A stretch of DNA of 43,906 nucleotides, from positions 45,319 through 89,224 of the forward strand of contig DHHQ01000008.1 of assembly GCA_002403375.1 (NCBI GenBank). The letters run 5' to 3'. A model generated the notes under the pieces. That model worked only from the letters and a program-made list of their open reading frames with translations. It was not told the DNA's origin and did no database searches. Origin of the DNA: Thiobacillus denitrificans. Its GTDB lineage: Bacteria > Pseudomonadota > Gammaproteobacteria > Burkholderiales > Thiobacillaceae. A program made the position numbers and the translations under genes. Below, in pieces: positions 8,695-17,919 of the stretch. Numbering within the stretch: position 1 is the first letter of the stretch; every line of letters starts with the position of its first letter.

Positions 8695-9051
8695 TCATTC
8701 CTTGAACGGTGCGTTTTCGGGCTCGACGCTCTCGATCTGCGGAATGGCCTTGCGCGGGTGCTGCCTGACGGCGCGCTTCAGTTCGTCGTCCTTGCCCGCG
8801 CCGTGCAGGCTGCTTTGCTGCAGCTCGGCGTCCGCCGGCGGCTCGGCGGCCGCGCGCTCGCCGCGCTCGATCTCGGCTTCGGCGGCGAGCCAGTCATCGA
8901 GTTCATGCCCGGGGGCGTAGCCGCGCTTGGCGTAGTGGTAGTAGGCGGCCTCGCGGATCATCGCTTCGCGCTGTTCGAGGCTGAACGCCCCGCGCCAGCT
9001 GATGTCGGCGTTCTCCTGCGGGGCCGCGGCGCCGCGCTTCTGTCTGGCCAT
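8695..9051 (-). CDS. DUF2934-containing protein
   Basis: 118 residues, hydrophilic, no signal peptide. Residues ~29-62 match the DUF2934 pattern (IREAAYYHYAKRGYAPGHE then DDWLAAEAEI), a short domain of unknown function common in proteobacteria. The C-terminal half is low-complexity and charged. It stands alone, 12 bases from the end of the convergent dgkA gene and 146 bases downstream of the M15-like peptidase gene. A TATAGT on the minus strand at 9115-9120 could be its -10 box, but I see no matching -35. Confidence 0.75.
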   Translation of the reverse strand: MARQKRGAAAPQENADISWRGAFSLEQREAMIREAAYYHYAKRGYAPGHELDDWLAAEAEIERGERAAAEPPADAELQQSSLHGAGKDDELKRAVRQHPRKAIPQIESVEPENAPFKE

Positions 9052-9197
9052 GTCTTGTCCTCCAGCGGAAGTTCCGGGGCGTGATGCGCCCCTGCCGAAC
9101 GGTCGGCTTCAGTCACTATAGATGCTGGGGGGCGGGGCGCCTCGCGCCGCGGCGGAGCGCCGAGGACGGCTGCCTTGAGGCGCCGGCAGGTGCTGGT

Positions 9198-9743
9198 TCA
9201 GCCGCCCCAGCTGCGGACGCGGCCGACGTCGAGGTGCACGAAATTGGACCCCGGGTAGTAGCCGACGCCGCCACCCTGCAGCGCGAGCCCGGCCCGGCGC
9301 ACGTCGGCCAGTGCGATGCCGGGGATGCGGATGTCGATGGCCTTGCCCTGCATGTGCAGGCTTCGCTTGGCGACGCCGGACGAATGGCTGGCCAGCATCT
9401 GGTTGCTGGCCGGCGAACGGTAGCCGGAAATGACCTGGAAGGACCGGTTGTTGCCCAGCGTGGCGTTCATGCGATGCAGCAGGTCGAGCAGCCCGGTGTC
9501 GATGTCGGCGACCTGGTCGGTGCGGTGGTCGCGCAGCACGCGATTGATCTCGGTGAGGGCATCCGGCACGTATTCGCCCTGGATCCAGTAGGGTAGGTCG
9601 AGCTTTTCGCCGGTGTGCAGGTTGTTGAAGCCGAGGCGGCGCTCGGGGGCGGCCGGGCCCTGGCTGGCGACTGCCGGCAGCGGCAGGGCGGCGGCGAGCA
9701 GGCCGAGTTTGAGAAATGAGCGGCGGTTGCGGCTGTGTGTCAC
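9198..9743 (-). CDS. Tat-exported DUF882 / M15-type peptidase (YcbK-like)
   Basis: 181 residues from a GTG start at 9743, whose GTGA overlaps the stop of the upstream L,D-transpeptidase gene; AAAGGA precedes it. The N-terminus has a clear twin-arginine signal (RNRRSFLKLGLLAAALPLPA). The mature part has the DUF882 features: FQVISGYRSP, then the zinc-site segments SLHMQGKAIDI and FVHLDVG. The family is related to D-Ala-D-Ala carboxypeptidases (E. coli MepK/YcbK cuts 3-3 cross-links in peptidoglycan). Coupling to a 3-3-cross-link-forming L,D-transpeptidase makes a matching hydrolase role attractive (inference). Confidence 0.9.
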   Translation of the reverse strand: MTHSRNRRSFLKLGLLAAALPLPAVASQGPAAPERRLGFNNLHTGEKLDLPYWIQGEYVPDALTEINRVLRDHRTDQVADIDTGLLDLLHRMNATLGNNRSFQVISGYRSPASNQMLASHSSGVAKRSLHMQGKAIDIRIPGIALADVRRAGLALQGGGVGYYPGSNFVHLDVGRVRSWGG

Positions 9744-10675
9744 TGCGTTCCTTTCAATCCGTTGCGTGGCAGGCGGCCCACCTCGCGGGCGAGTCCTTCC
9801 CGGGCTGCGATCACGGCGTCGACCCGGGACCAGTCGAGGGCCCGACCGAGGCCATTGGCTTCGGCCATTTCGCGCACGGTGTGCCTGGGGTCGATGCCCT
9901 TTTCGTAGATGTCCTGATGGACTTCGAGCAGGATGCGGCCGTCTCCGGTCACCGCCATGAGGACAGGCTGGTAAACGAGGGCGCCGGTGGTACCGACCCG
10001 GACGCGCTCGAAAAGTTCGGCGATGTCGTCGGGGTGGAGGCGGATGCAGCCGTGGCTGCGGAAATGGTACACGCTCGACGGCGCGATGGTGCCGTGGATC
10101 CCGTAGCCCCACATGCTGAGGCCGAGCCAGTGGGCGCCGAGCGGGTTGTCGGGGCCGGGCGGGACTTCCGTCAGCACGACCTTGCCCTCGAGGCGCATTT
10201 CTTCCTGGATCGACTTCGGCACCAGCCAGGGCTTGTTCTTGACTCGCGAGACGACCTGGAATTCGCCCTTGGGCGTCGGCCAGGACGGCTTGCCGAGGCC
10301 GACGGGGTAGGCGGCGACCAGCTTGCCGGCGTCGAATTCGAACAGCATGCGCTGCGGGACGTTGATGACGATGCCGTCGTCGAGCGCCACCGGCGCGATG
10401 TGGGGGTTGTCGATGCGCAGGCGCTGGCCCGGGTAGATGGTGGCCTCCCACGGGATGGCGTTCTGCTTCGCCAGCAGTTCGGGCGGCACCCCGAAGCGCG
10501 CGCCGATCGCGATCAGGAAGTCGCCCGGCCGGATGGTGTACTCGAACGGGCCGCCCGCAACCTGGCGGGAGAGCGGCGGGAGGTCTTCCGCCAGCGACGA
10601 CAGGTCGTCAGCCAGCGACGCCAGGCTGGCGCCGGCCAGCAGACAGGCGAGGAAGCAGCGCGCAAGCAGGCTCAT
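9740..10675 (-). CDS. L,D-transpeptidase with LysM domain (ErfK/YbiS/YcfS/YnhG type)
   Basis: 311 residues. Signal peptide (LARCFLACLLAGASLA), a LysM domain at ~44-88 (FEYTIRPGDFLIAIGARFG ... IYPGQRLRI), then a YkuD catalytic domain with IHGTIAPSSVYHFRSHGCIRL, where SHGCIRL holds the catalytic cysteine. Such enzymes make 3-3 cross-links or attach outer-membrane lipoprotein to peptidoglycan in the periplasm. The C-terminal extension after the catalytic domain is about 75 residues. Translation is coupled to the downstream M15-like peptidase by a 4-base overlap; the gene starts 16 bases after the preceding membrane protein gene. Confidence 0.93.
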   Translation of the reverse strand: MSLLARCFLACLLAGASLASLADDLSSLAEDLPPLSRQVAGGPFEYTIRPGDFLIAIGARFGVPPELLAKQNAIPWEATIYPGQRLRIDNPHIAPVALDDGIVINVPQRMLFEFDAGKLVAAYPVGLGKPSWPTPKGEFQVVSRVKNKPWLVPKSIQEEMRLEGKVVLTEVPPGPDNPLGAHWLGLSMWGYGIHGTIAPSSVYHFRSHGCIRLHPDDIAELFERVRVGTTGALVYQPVLMAVTGDGRILLEVHQDIYEKGIDPRHTVREMAEANGLGRALDWSRVDAVIAAREGLAREVGRLPRNGLKGTQ

Positions 10676-10691
10676 GCGGCAAGGCCGGTCA

Positions 10692-11045
10692 TCACTGCAC
10701 CGGCATCGGCTTGTTGTCGTTGAGGTTGAGCCAGCCCTTGGCGATGCGATAGATGAACCAGACGAAGGCCACGCCCCACACCAGCCAGCCGATCAGGATG
10801 ATCCAGGTGATCGCGCCGACCACGAGCCACAGCAGGCTCCACCAGAAGGTGCCGATCTGCCAGCGGAAGTGGCTCTCGAGCCAGGTGCCGCGGGCGTCAT
10901 CGCGCTTGATGTAGTTGAGCACGATGGCCACGATCGCGGTGACGCCCATGAACAGCGAGGCGGCGTACAGCGCGTACGTCACGTGGTTGATGGTCTTCAG
11001 GCTGGCGAGCTTCTCGTCGGCGGCGGGGAGGGTTTCCATGTTCAC
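10692..11045 (-). CDS. DUF4870-like membrane protein
   Basis: 117 residues with three membrane helices: ~20-45, ~70-90 and an adjacent ~85-105. The conserved-looking NYIKRDDARGTWLESHFRW segment between helices 1 and 2 is typical of small membrane proteins of this group (COG3671/DUF4870-like). The start is uncertain: GTG at 11045 overlaps the stop of the M48 protease gene as GTGA, while ATG at 11039 is six bases further on; neither has a strong ribosome site. Function unknown. Confidence 0.78.
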   Translation of the reverse strand: MNMETLPAADEKLASLKTINHVTYALYAASLFMGVTAIVAIVLNYIKRDDARGTWLESHFRWQIGTFWWSLLWLVVGAITWIILIGWLVWGVAFVWFIYRIAKGWLNLNDNKPMPVQ

Positions 11046-11818
11046 TTACGCGCTTTCTCGTAGATCGGCATCATCTGGGGAACCAGCGCGGTGAGCGCCT
11101 GGATGCGGTTGTCGGGGGAAGGGTGGGTGCTGAGGAACTGCGGCACGCCGTTGCTGCTGGCCGCGCTCATCTTTTCCCACAGGCGCACCGCGGTGCGGGG
11201 GTCGTAGCCGGCGCGCGCGGCGAGCTCGACGCCGTAGCGGTCGGCCTCGGACTCGCTGGCGCGGCTGTGCGGCAGGGTGATCGCGATGTCGGCCACCGGT
11301 GCCAGCCCGCTGAGGTCGCGCCCGGCGAGGATGGAGCCGATCTGCACGCCCCCCTGCATCGCGATCGCCCGCGACATCTGCTCGCGGCCGTGGCCGAGCA
11401 GCGCGTGGGCGATCTCGTGGCCCATGATCTGGGCGATCTCGTCGTCGGTGAGCTTGAGCTTCTCGATGATGCCCGTGTAGATCGCCATCTTGCCGCCCGG
11501 CATGCACCAGGCGTTGAGCTGCGGCTCGTCGATCACCGCGACCGACCACTGCCATTCGCGGCTGGGCGGATACATGGTGCCGGCCTGCACGATGAGGCGG
11601 TCGGTGATGCGCTTGACGCGGCTATTGAGCGCGGCGTCGGTGCTGAGCTTGCCCTGCTTCTGGGCCTCGGCGAGCGTCTGCACGTAGGCCTGGGCCGACG
11701 ATGCCTGGGCCTGCTCCTCCGACACCAGCACCAGCTGCTTGCGCCCGGAAACCGGGTTGGCCTGGCAGGCGACGAGGCTGGCGGCGAGCAAAGCGGTCAC
11801 GACGAGTTTGTGGTTCAT
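11042..11818 (-). CDS. M48-family metalloprotease lipoprotein
   Basis: 258 residues. Lipoprotein signal with lipobox LVAC near residue 18, so the protein is likely lipid-anchored in the periplasm. The zinc protease motif HEIAH lies in IAQIMGHEIAHALLGHGREQ, with the third ligand glutamate in SRASESEADRYGVELAARAG. The closest well-studied proteins are LoiP/YggG and other Oma1/HtpX relatives, which degrade damaged or misfolded envelope proteins. A strong AAGGAG site precedes the ATG at 11818; the open frame extends 26 codons further upstream without support. The stop overlaps the next gene. Confidence 0.93.
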   Translation of the reverse strand: MNHKLVVTALLAASLVACQANPVSGRKQLVLVSEEQAQASSAQAYVQTLAEAQKQGKLSTDAALNSRVKRITDRLIVQAGTMYPPSREWQWSVAVIDEPQLNAWCMPGGKMAIYTGIIEKLKLTDDEIAQIMGHEIAHALLGHGREQMSRAIAMQGGVQIGSILAGRDLSGLAPVADIAITLPHSRASESEADRYGVELAARAGYDPRTAVRLWEKMSAASSNGVPQFLSTHPSPDNRIQALTALVPQMMPIYEKARK

Positions 11819-11937
11819 GGTCACTCCTTGCAGCAGATCGGGAGGGCTCGTGCCCGTTTGGAGATGCGATGCCGCCTGGCCGGCGGCATCATCCAAGGAT
11901 AGTTGGGGGCGGCGCGATGCGCCAACCCGGGACGGGA

Positions 11938-11987
11938 TCAGATCCCGCGCAGCAGCTCGTTGATGCCGACCTTGCTGAGCGTCTTTT
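11938..11987 (-). pseudogene. Detached second copy of the dapD 3' end
   Basis: About 50 bases are 88% identical (6 mismatches by eye) to the true dapD end at 12081-12130. Read on the minus strand in the matching frame, this copy encodes KTLSKVGINELLRGI and a TGA, the same 15 C-terminal residues as DapD. No start codon or upstream part is attached. It lies 93 bases beyond the dapD stop, past a hairpin. It reads as a relic of a partial duplication or an insertion that replaced the gene end. Confidence 0.85.
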
Positions 11988-12011
11988 GGCTTCGGCCGCC
12001 GCTGCGCGGCT

Positions 12012-12034
12012 TAACATCGGCGGCGCCGATGTTA
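12012..12034. repeat. Strong hairpin between the two dapD tails
   Basis: TAACATCGGC and GCCGATGTTA form a perfect 10-bp stem with a GGC loop; GGC and GCC extend it across a one-base bulge. A further inverted pair, GGACAGCGTTTTT at 12117-12129 and its reverse complement at 12045-12057, links this spacer to the end of dapD. It may act as a terminator or processing signal after dapD on the minus strand, though no T-run follows the stem. Confidence 0.7.
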
Positions 12035-12080
12035 GCCTTCGCCGAAAAACGCTGTCCCGTGCCTTCGTTGACGGCAGGCG

Positions 12081-12905
<825 letters not shown>

Positions 12906-12956
12906 GATGGTTTCCTTGGTTGGGTAGGGGAGATTAACGGTTGGAGGCGAGGCGCT

Positions 12957-14153
12957 TCACGCAGCCTTGCCGACGAAATGGACGATGCGCCCGGCCGCCT
13001 CGACGCAGGCGTCGAGGCGGTCGACCAGCGCGATGCGAACGAAGCCCTTGCCCGGGTTGACGCCGGCGGCGTCGCGCGCGAGGAAGCTGCCGGGCAGCAC
13101 GGTCACGTGCGCGGTGCGGTAGAGCTCACGCGCGAAGCTGGTGTCGTCGTCGCCCGGCACGCGCGCCCACAGGTAGAAGGCGGCGTCGGGCGCGTCGAAT
13201 CGCAGCGCGTCTTTCAGGCGCGGCATCACGGCAGCGAACTTTTCGGCGTACTGGCGGCGGTTTTCGGCGACGTGCGCCTCGTCGTTCCACGCGGCGACGC
13301 TCGCCGCCTGCACCGCCGGGCTCATCGCGCTGCCGTGGTAGGTGCGGTAGAGCAGGAATTTCTTCATCAGCCCGGCGTCACCCGCGACCATGCCGGAGCG
13401 CAGGCCGGGCACGTTCGAGCGCTTCGACAGCGAGTTGAACACGATCAGGTTCTCGAGGCCACGGCCGAGCTGCTGCGCGGCGGTGAGCGCGCCGAGCGGC
13501 GGCTCGCCCTCCTCGAAATAGATCTCCGAATAGCATTCGTCGGCCGCGATCACGAAGCCGTGGCGGTCGGACAGCTCGAACAGTTCCTGCCAGTCGGCCA
13601 GCGACATCACCTTGCCGGTGGGGTTGCCGGGCGAGCAGACGTAGACCAGGTTGACCTGCTCCCACAGGTCTTCGGGCACCTTCGCCCAGTCCATGCGGAA
13701 GCCGTTTTCCGGCAGCGTGTTGAGGAAGAAGGGGCGGGCGCCGGCGAGTAGCGCCGCGCCTTCGTAGATCTGGTAGAACGGGTTGGGCGAGATCACCACG
13801 CGCCGCCCGTGGCGGCTGGAGTCGACGCTGGCCTGGGCGAACGCGAACAGCGCCTCGCGGGAGCCATTGACCGGCAGCACCTCGGTCGCCGGGTCGAGCT
13901 TCACCCCATAGCGCCGCTCCGCCCACGCGGCGATCGCGTTGCGCAGCGCTTCCGACCCCTGAGTGATGGGATAATTCGCCAGCCCGTCGAGCCCCGCGAC
14001 CAGCGCATCCTTGATGAACTGCGGCGTCGGATGCTTGGGCTCGCCGATCGACAGGTTGATCGGCGCAAGCTCGGGATTCGGCGTCACCCCGGCGAACAGT
14101 TCGCGCAGCTTCTGGAACGGGTAGGGGTGAAGGAGGTCGAGACGCGGATTCAT
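12957..14153 (-). CDS. dapC: Succinyldiaminopimelate aminotransferase
   Basis: 398-residue class I/II PLP aminotransferase making N-succinyl-LL-diaminopimelate. Visible features are the N-terminal substrate loop INLSIGEPKH, the cofactor segment VNGSREALFAFAQ, SPGNPTGKVMS, the DECYSEIYF aspartate/tyrosine segment, the Schiff-base lysine in FNSLSKRSNVPGLRSG, and the C-terminal arginine in GFVRIALV. I chose the ATG at 14153; ten upstream codons are open but reach toward the divergent gene. Position just upstream of dapD supports this call over other aminotransferases of the same fold. Confidence 0.93.
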   Translation of the reverse strand: MNPRLDLLHPYPFQKLRELFAGVTPNPELAPINLSIGEPKHPTPQFIKDALVAGLDGLANYPITQGSEALRNAIAAWAERRYGVKLDPATEVLPVNGSREALFAFAQASVDSSRHGRRVVISPNPFYQIYEGAALLAGARPFFLNTLPENGFRMDWAKVPEDLWEQVNLVYVCSPGNPTGKVMSLADWQELFELSDRHGFVIAADECYSEIYFEEGEPPLGALTAAQQLGRGLENLIVFNSLSKRSNVPGLRSGMVAGDAGLMKKFLLYRTYHGSAMSPAVQAASVAAWNDEAHVAENRRQYAEKFAAVMPRLKDALRFDAPDAAFYLWARVPGDDDTSFARELYRTAHVTVLPGSFLARDAAGVNPGKGFVRIALVDRLDACVEAAGRIVHFVGKAA

Positions 14154-14194
14154 CGCAGCACACAATTTGAACAAGCCCGCCATTATAAAGCCCC

Positions 14195-15103
14195 ATGCCG
14201 TCGATTCCCCTGCAGCGCACGCTCGCCGTCACCAGCCTCGTCTACGCAGCCTCCCTGTGGGGGCTGGTGTGGTATCCATACCGGCTGCTCAACGAAGCCG
14301 GGGTCGGCGGCATCGCCTCGAGCTTCTTCACCTACGCCGTTCCGCTGCTGGCGTTCGGCTGGCTGCACGGCCGCGCGCTGCATCGCGCGCGCGGAAAATG
14401 GATGTGGCTGACCGCGCTCGGCCTGGCGGCTGGCTGGACCAACCTGGCGTACGTGCTCGCGGTGCTGGACGGCGAGATCGTGCGCGTGCTGCTGCTCTTC
14501 TACCTGTCGCCGCTGTGGACGGTGCTGTTCTCGCGCATCCTCTTGAACGAGAAGCTCAACCGGGCCGGGGTGATGGTGATGGCGCTGTCGCTCGGCGGCG
14601 CGATGGTCATGCTGTGGCAGCCTGACGGCGACCTGCCGCTGCCGACCAACCGCGCCGAGTGGCTCGCGCTGTCGGCGGGCATGATGTTCGCCATGAGCAA
14701 CGTCATCAGCCGCCACCTTGGCGGCGTCAGCGAGGGCAGCAAGGCGGTGGCGATCTGGTCCGGGGCGACGGCGCTGACCCTGGTCGGCCTCGTGCTGCAG
14801 CCTGCGGAGCTCGACTTCACATCCGGCGCGGAGACCGGGGTCTGGCTGCTGCTGCTCGGCATCGGCGTGCTCATCGGCAGCATGACCTACGCCGTGCAGT
14901 ACGGCCTGGCGCGCGTGCCCGCCAACCAGGCCATCGTCATCTTCCTGTTCGAACTCGTCGTCGCGGCCGTCGCCGCCTATTTCCTGTCCGCCGAGCGCAT
15001 GGGCGTGCAGGAATGGATCGGCGCCGCCATGATCATCACCGCCAGCCTGTTTTCCGGCCACATGGAAGACGAGCAGCTCAAGGAGAAAGCCGCCCATGCC
15101 TGA
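14195..15103 (+). CDS. EamA/DMT-superfamily transporter
   Basis: 302 residues with ten predicted membrane helices in two repeats of about five, the drug/metabolite transporter layout. Each half ends in a conserved region near a glutamate helix start (LLNEKLNRAG and LSAERMGVQEW). The substrate is unknown; related proteins export amino acids, nucleotides or other small metabolites. It is divergent from dapC with only 41 bases between the two starts, so the promoters must overlap. Its end overlaps the start of the VOC protein gene by 8 bases. Confidence 0.88.
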   Translation: MPSIPLQRTLAVTSLVYAASLWGLVWYPYRLLNEAGVGGIASSFFTYAVPLLAFGWLHGRALHRARGKWMWLTALGLAAGWTNLAYVLAVLDGEIVRVLLLFYLSPLWTVLFSRILLNEKLNRAGVMVMALSLGGAMVMLWQPDGDLPLPTNRAEWLALSAGMMFAMSNVISRHLGGVSEGSKAVAIWSGATALTLVGLVLQPAELDFTSGAETGVWLLLLGIGVLIGSMTYAVQYGLARVPANQAIVIFLFELVVAAVAAYFLSAERMGVQEWIGAAMIITASLFSGHMEDEQLKEKAAHA

Positions 15104-15491
15104 CTCATCCCCTTCAGGGCAGGTCCACGGACTGCTGCACGCCGGCCTGCTGGTCGAGGACCTTCCGCGAGCCAGGATCTTCTACGAATCGGTGCTCGGG
15201 CTCACGCCCTGCCCGCGCCCCGAGCTGCCTTACCCCGGCGCGTGGTACGACCTCGGCGGCGGCCAGCAGCTGCACCTCATGTGCCTGCCCAACCCCGACG
15301 CCGGCATCGACCGCCCCGAGCACGGCGGCCGCGACCGCCACATCGCGCTTGGCGTGAAGGACATGGATGCGCTCAAAAGCCGGCTCGATGCGGCGGGGGT
15401 GACGTATACCGCGAGCAAGTCGGGGCGCGCGGCGCTGTTCTGCCGGGACCCGGATGCCAATACCTTGGAGTTCGTCGAGATGCGTGGCTGA
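15096..15491 (+). CDS. VOC-superfamily (glyoxalase/dioxygenase-like) protein
   Basis: 131 residues, one beta-alpha-beta-beta-beta pair. Segments typical of the family: LLHAGLLVEDLPRARIFYES, YDLGGGQQLHLMCLP, RHIALGVKDMDALKSRLDAA and FCRDPDANTLEFVEMRG, with histidines and the final glutamate placed as possible metal ligands. The substrate is unknown. The start overlaps the end of the transporter gene, so the two are translationally linked. Confidence 0.85.
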   Translation: MPDSSPSGQVHGLLHAGLLVEDLPRARIFYESVLGLTPCPRPELPYPGAWYDLGGGQQLHLMCLPNPDAGIDRPEHGGRDRHIALGVKDMDALKSRLDAAGVTYTASKSGRAALFCRDPDANTLEFVEMRG

Positions 15492-15513
15492 AGACGCGTG
15501 GTCCAGACGTGGC

Positions 15514-16140
15514 TCAGAGCCCGGCCGGAAAGCATCGTTTCCCTGCCGCGTCGCGCCCGGTGCAATAGAGCGCGAGCAGCGGCACGCCGCCGATCAGCAG
15601 GGCGCCATCGGCAGCGACAGCAAGCGGCGTCAAGGCAAGTCTTGCGGCTGCCGGAATCGAAGGCTCTCCGACCAAAAGAACGGTATGGGGGCGGTTGAAC
15701 GATGTGGCTTGGCCAATTTCCTTGGCGGGATAAGACTGCCCCTGCAGCGTCCCATCCAGGAAGAACACCTGCTTCCCCTGCGAAAAGCCCGCGTCTGTCA
15801 GATATTGCTGTTCGGCGCTGCCGGTGTCGCTGACCCTGACCTTGAGGGTATAGCTGCCCGCGACTTTGCCGTCGCCAAGCAGCGTGAACTGGCCGAACAC
15901 AGCCTGCACCTTGGGTCGGCCGTCCCAGGCCAGCACTTTCTTCAAGCGCGACTCAAGCGGAAAAACGTAGTGATGCTTGTCGCCGACCGCGACCAGCGAC
16001 CGCTCGTCCGCTGAAATGTAGAAGCCCCTCACCGTCTCCGTCGTTTGCCTTGGCGAATGAAGGCTCGCTGTCATGCAGGCCGTCTGGGTCAGTACGGAAA
16101 GAAGGATGATGAAAGCGGTAATCAGCGAGCGAACGCCCAT
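15514..16140 (-). CDS. Putative lipoprotein, unknown function
   Basis: 208 residues. N-terminal signal MGVRSLITAFIILLSVL with lipobox LTQTAC. The mature part begins with a beta-rich region (RGFYISADERSLVAVGD), contains VAGSYTLKVRVSD and LTDAGFSQGKQVFFLDGTL, and ends with an apolar stretch (LALTPLAVAADGALLIGGVP) followed by CTGRDAAGKRC. The layout faintly recalls E. coli YidX-type lipoproteins; this is a memory-based resemblance, not a match. Coding GC is lower than in its neighbours. The frame is open far upstream, but the ATG at 16140 with the lipoprotein signal is clearly the start. Confidence 0.72.
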   Translation of the reverse strand: MGVRSLITAFIILLSVLTQTACMTASLHSPRQTTETVRGFYISADERSLVAVGDKHHYVFPLESRLKKVLAWDGRPKVQAVFGQFTLLGDGKVAGSYTLKVRVSDTGSAEQQYLTDAGFSQGKQVFFLDGTLQGQSYPAKEIGQATSFNRPHTVLLVGEPSIPAAARLALTPLAVAADGALLIGGVPLLALYCTGRDAAGKRCFPAGL

Positions 16141-16226
16141 GATGGCCTCGGTGGTTGGCGGATTGAAGGACTGCCTTGGTTTTGGGATCACTAGGCTTTT
16201 TAAGGAACAACATCTTTGCCGCGGAT

Positions 16227-17495
16227 TCAGTTGGCGGGCCTGAAAGTTTGCATTCCGTCGCGCGCCAGCAGTGCAGCGCCATAGGCCGCCTCGGTGTGCG
16301 CCGCACGCGCGACCGGCACGCCCAACAGCCGCTCGCGGATGCGGGTCCAGGCCGGATTCTTCGCGCCGCCACCCGCGGTCTCGACCCGGCTCACGGGCGT
16401 GGCACCGAGTTCGGAGAGGAGGCTGTAGCCGCGTGCCTCGATGCGCGCGAGGCTTTCCAGCAGGCCGTGCAGGAATTCGGCGTCGTCGGCGGGGCGCGGG
16501 GTGAGGCGCGGCGCAAGCTGCGGGTCGTTGACCGGGAAGCGCTCGCCCGTCTTCGGCAGCGGGATGTAGTTGAGCGGGCTGGCGACCGTCGGGTCGATCT
16601 TTTCGGAGAGCGCGGCGAGCGTGCGGTCGTCGAAGAACTGCCGCAGCACCGCGCCGCCGGCGTTGGACGCGCCGCCCGCGAGCCAGCGGTCGCCGAACCA
16701 GTGCGAGTAGACGCCGTGTTCGGCGGATTCGACGCGGGTGTCGGACAGGAGCTTGAGCACCAGGGTGCTGCCGAGCGAGGTGACGGCGTCGCCGCTCTGG
16801 TTCACGCCGGCGGCGAGGAAGGCGGCGATCGAATCCGTCGTGCCGGCGTGCACCATGCAGCCGGGATTGACGCCGAGGTAGCGCGCGCGCGGGCGCGACA
16901 CGGTGGCGAGCCGCGCGCCGGGCGCGATGGGGACGGGCAGGTAGTCGACGTCGGCGAGGTATTCGACCCAGGCGGGCCACTTCAGCGTGTCGAGGTCGAG
17001 CCCCATCTTGAGGGCGTTGTGGAAGTCGCTCATGCCGACCCGGCCGGTCAGCAGCCCCGACAGCCAGTCGGCCTGGTTGAGATAGAGGCGGGCGCCGGTG
17101 AGGCCGAGCCGCTTCTTCAGCCACAGCATCTTGGCGAGCCCCGAGGTGACGGCGGCGGCCGGGTGGCCGGGGGTGGCGGTCTTCCGGATCAGCGCGGCCT
17201 CGTCGACGGCGCGGTCGTCGTCGTAGAGCAGCGGCGGGTGGCGCGGGCTCAGTTCCTCGTCGCACGCGAGCACGGTGCCGGAGGTGCCGTCGAGCGCGAT
17301 GTCCGAGAGCTGCGCGCGGATCACCGGCGGCAGCGAGGCGACCAGGTCCCACAGCGCCTCGCGCCAGACGCCGGCGCGCTCGTAGTCTTCGAGGCCGCCG
17401 AAGTCGCGCCGGTCCTCGGCGACGATCGCGCCGTCGGCGTCGATCACGCAGGCGCGTGCGCCGCTGGTGCCGAAATCTATCCCCAGAAAATACAA
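16227..17495 (-). CDS. FGGY-family carbohydrate kinase
   Basis: 422 residues, shorter than E. coli xylulokinase (484). The N-terminal ATPase phosphate-1 loop is LGIDFGTSGARACVID; later segments include ALDGTSGTVLACDEEL, VHAGTTDSIAAFLAAG and the adenosine-site region ETAGGGAKNPAWTRIRERLL, then AAYGAALLARDGM. It phosphorylates a sugar or polyol. The short form is closest in my recollection to ribulokinase/xylulokinase-like proteins of plants and cyanobacteria, so I leave the substrate open. It starts 4 bases after the stop of queF on the same strand. Confidence 0.85.
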   Translation of the reverse strand: MYFLGIDFGTSGARACVIDADGAIVAEDRRDFGGLEDYERAGVWREALWDLVASLPPVIRAQLSDIALDGTSGTVLACDEELSPRHPPLLYDDDRAVDEAALIRKTATPGHPAAAVTSGLAKMLWLKKRLGLTGARLYLNQADWLSGLLTGRVGMSDFHNALKMGLDLDTLKWPAWVEYLADVDYLPVPIAPGARLATVSRPRARYLGVNPGCMVHAGTTDSIAAFLAAGVNQSGDAVTSLGSTLVLKLLSDTRVESAEHGVYSHWFGDRWLAGGASNAGGAVLRQFFDDRTLAALSEKIDPTVASPLNYIPLPKTGERFPVNDPQLAPRLTPRPADDAEFLHGLLESLARIEARGYSLLSELGATPVSRVETAGGGAKNPAWTRIRERLLGVPVARAAHTEAAYGAALLARDGMQTFRPAN

Positions 17496-17499
17496 AAGC

Positions 17500-17919
17500 T
17501 TAGCCGCGTGTGTTGGACTGGTGCTCGAACTGCGTGAGGTCGACGCGCGGCGCCGGCTGCCAGCCTTCCTTGCGGTGCTCGGCGACGACGTTGGTGAAGA
17601 TGCCGCCGCGCACGTAGAACTTGGCGGTCAGCCGCATGAAGCGCGGCTGGGTCGCGGCGACGAGGTCGTCGAGGATGCGGTTGGTGACGTCCTCGTGGAA
17701 GTGGCCTTCGTCACGGAAGCTCCACATGTAGAGCTTCAGGCTCTTCAGCTCGACGCAGGTCTGGTCGGGGATGTAGTCGAGAATCAGCGTGGCGAAATCC
17801 GGCTGCCCGGTCTTGGGGCAAAGGCACGTGAATTCAGGCACTTCCATGTGAATGTGGAAGTCGCGTCCCGGCTTCGGGTTGGGGAAGGTCTCGAGGGTCT
17901 TGGAGGGCGTGGAGGGCAT
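17500..17919 (-). CDS. queF: NADPH-dependent 7-cyano-7-deazaguanine reductase, type I
   Basis: 139 residues. It reduces preQ0 to preQ1 in queuosine synthesis. The catalytic cysteine lies in PEFTCLCPKTGQPDFA, with the aspartate after it; the QueF signature continues as CVELKSLKLYMWSFRDEG and FHEDVTNRILDDLV. The length fits the short, single-domain type. I chose the ATG at 17919 (MPSTPSK); 27 further codons are open upstream but show no family similarity. No strong ribosome site is seen. It is followed immediately by the FGGY kinase, an unusual partner, and divergent from smc. Confidence 0.95.
   Translation of the reverse strand: MPSTPSKTLETFPNPKPGRDFHIHMEVPEFTCLCPKTGQPDFATLILDYIPDQTCVELKSLKLYMWSFRDEGHFHEDVTNRILDDLVAATQPRFMRLTAKFYVRGGIFTNVVAEHRKEGWQPAPRVDLTQFEHQSNTRG

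Noticed and set aside
9136..9184. Terminator after the M15-like peptidase gene
   Set aside because: GGCGCCTC/GAGGCGCC arms exist but the loop is 33 bases with many alternative folds and there is no T-run.
12009..12037. Integron attC site
   Set aside because: GCTTAAC fits RYYYAAC, but GTTAGCC misses GTTRRRY at one base, the element is far shorter than known attC sites, and there is no integron integrase.
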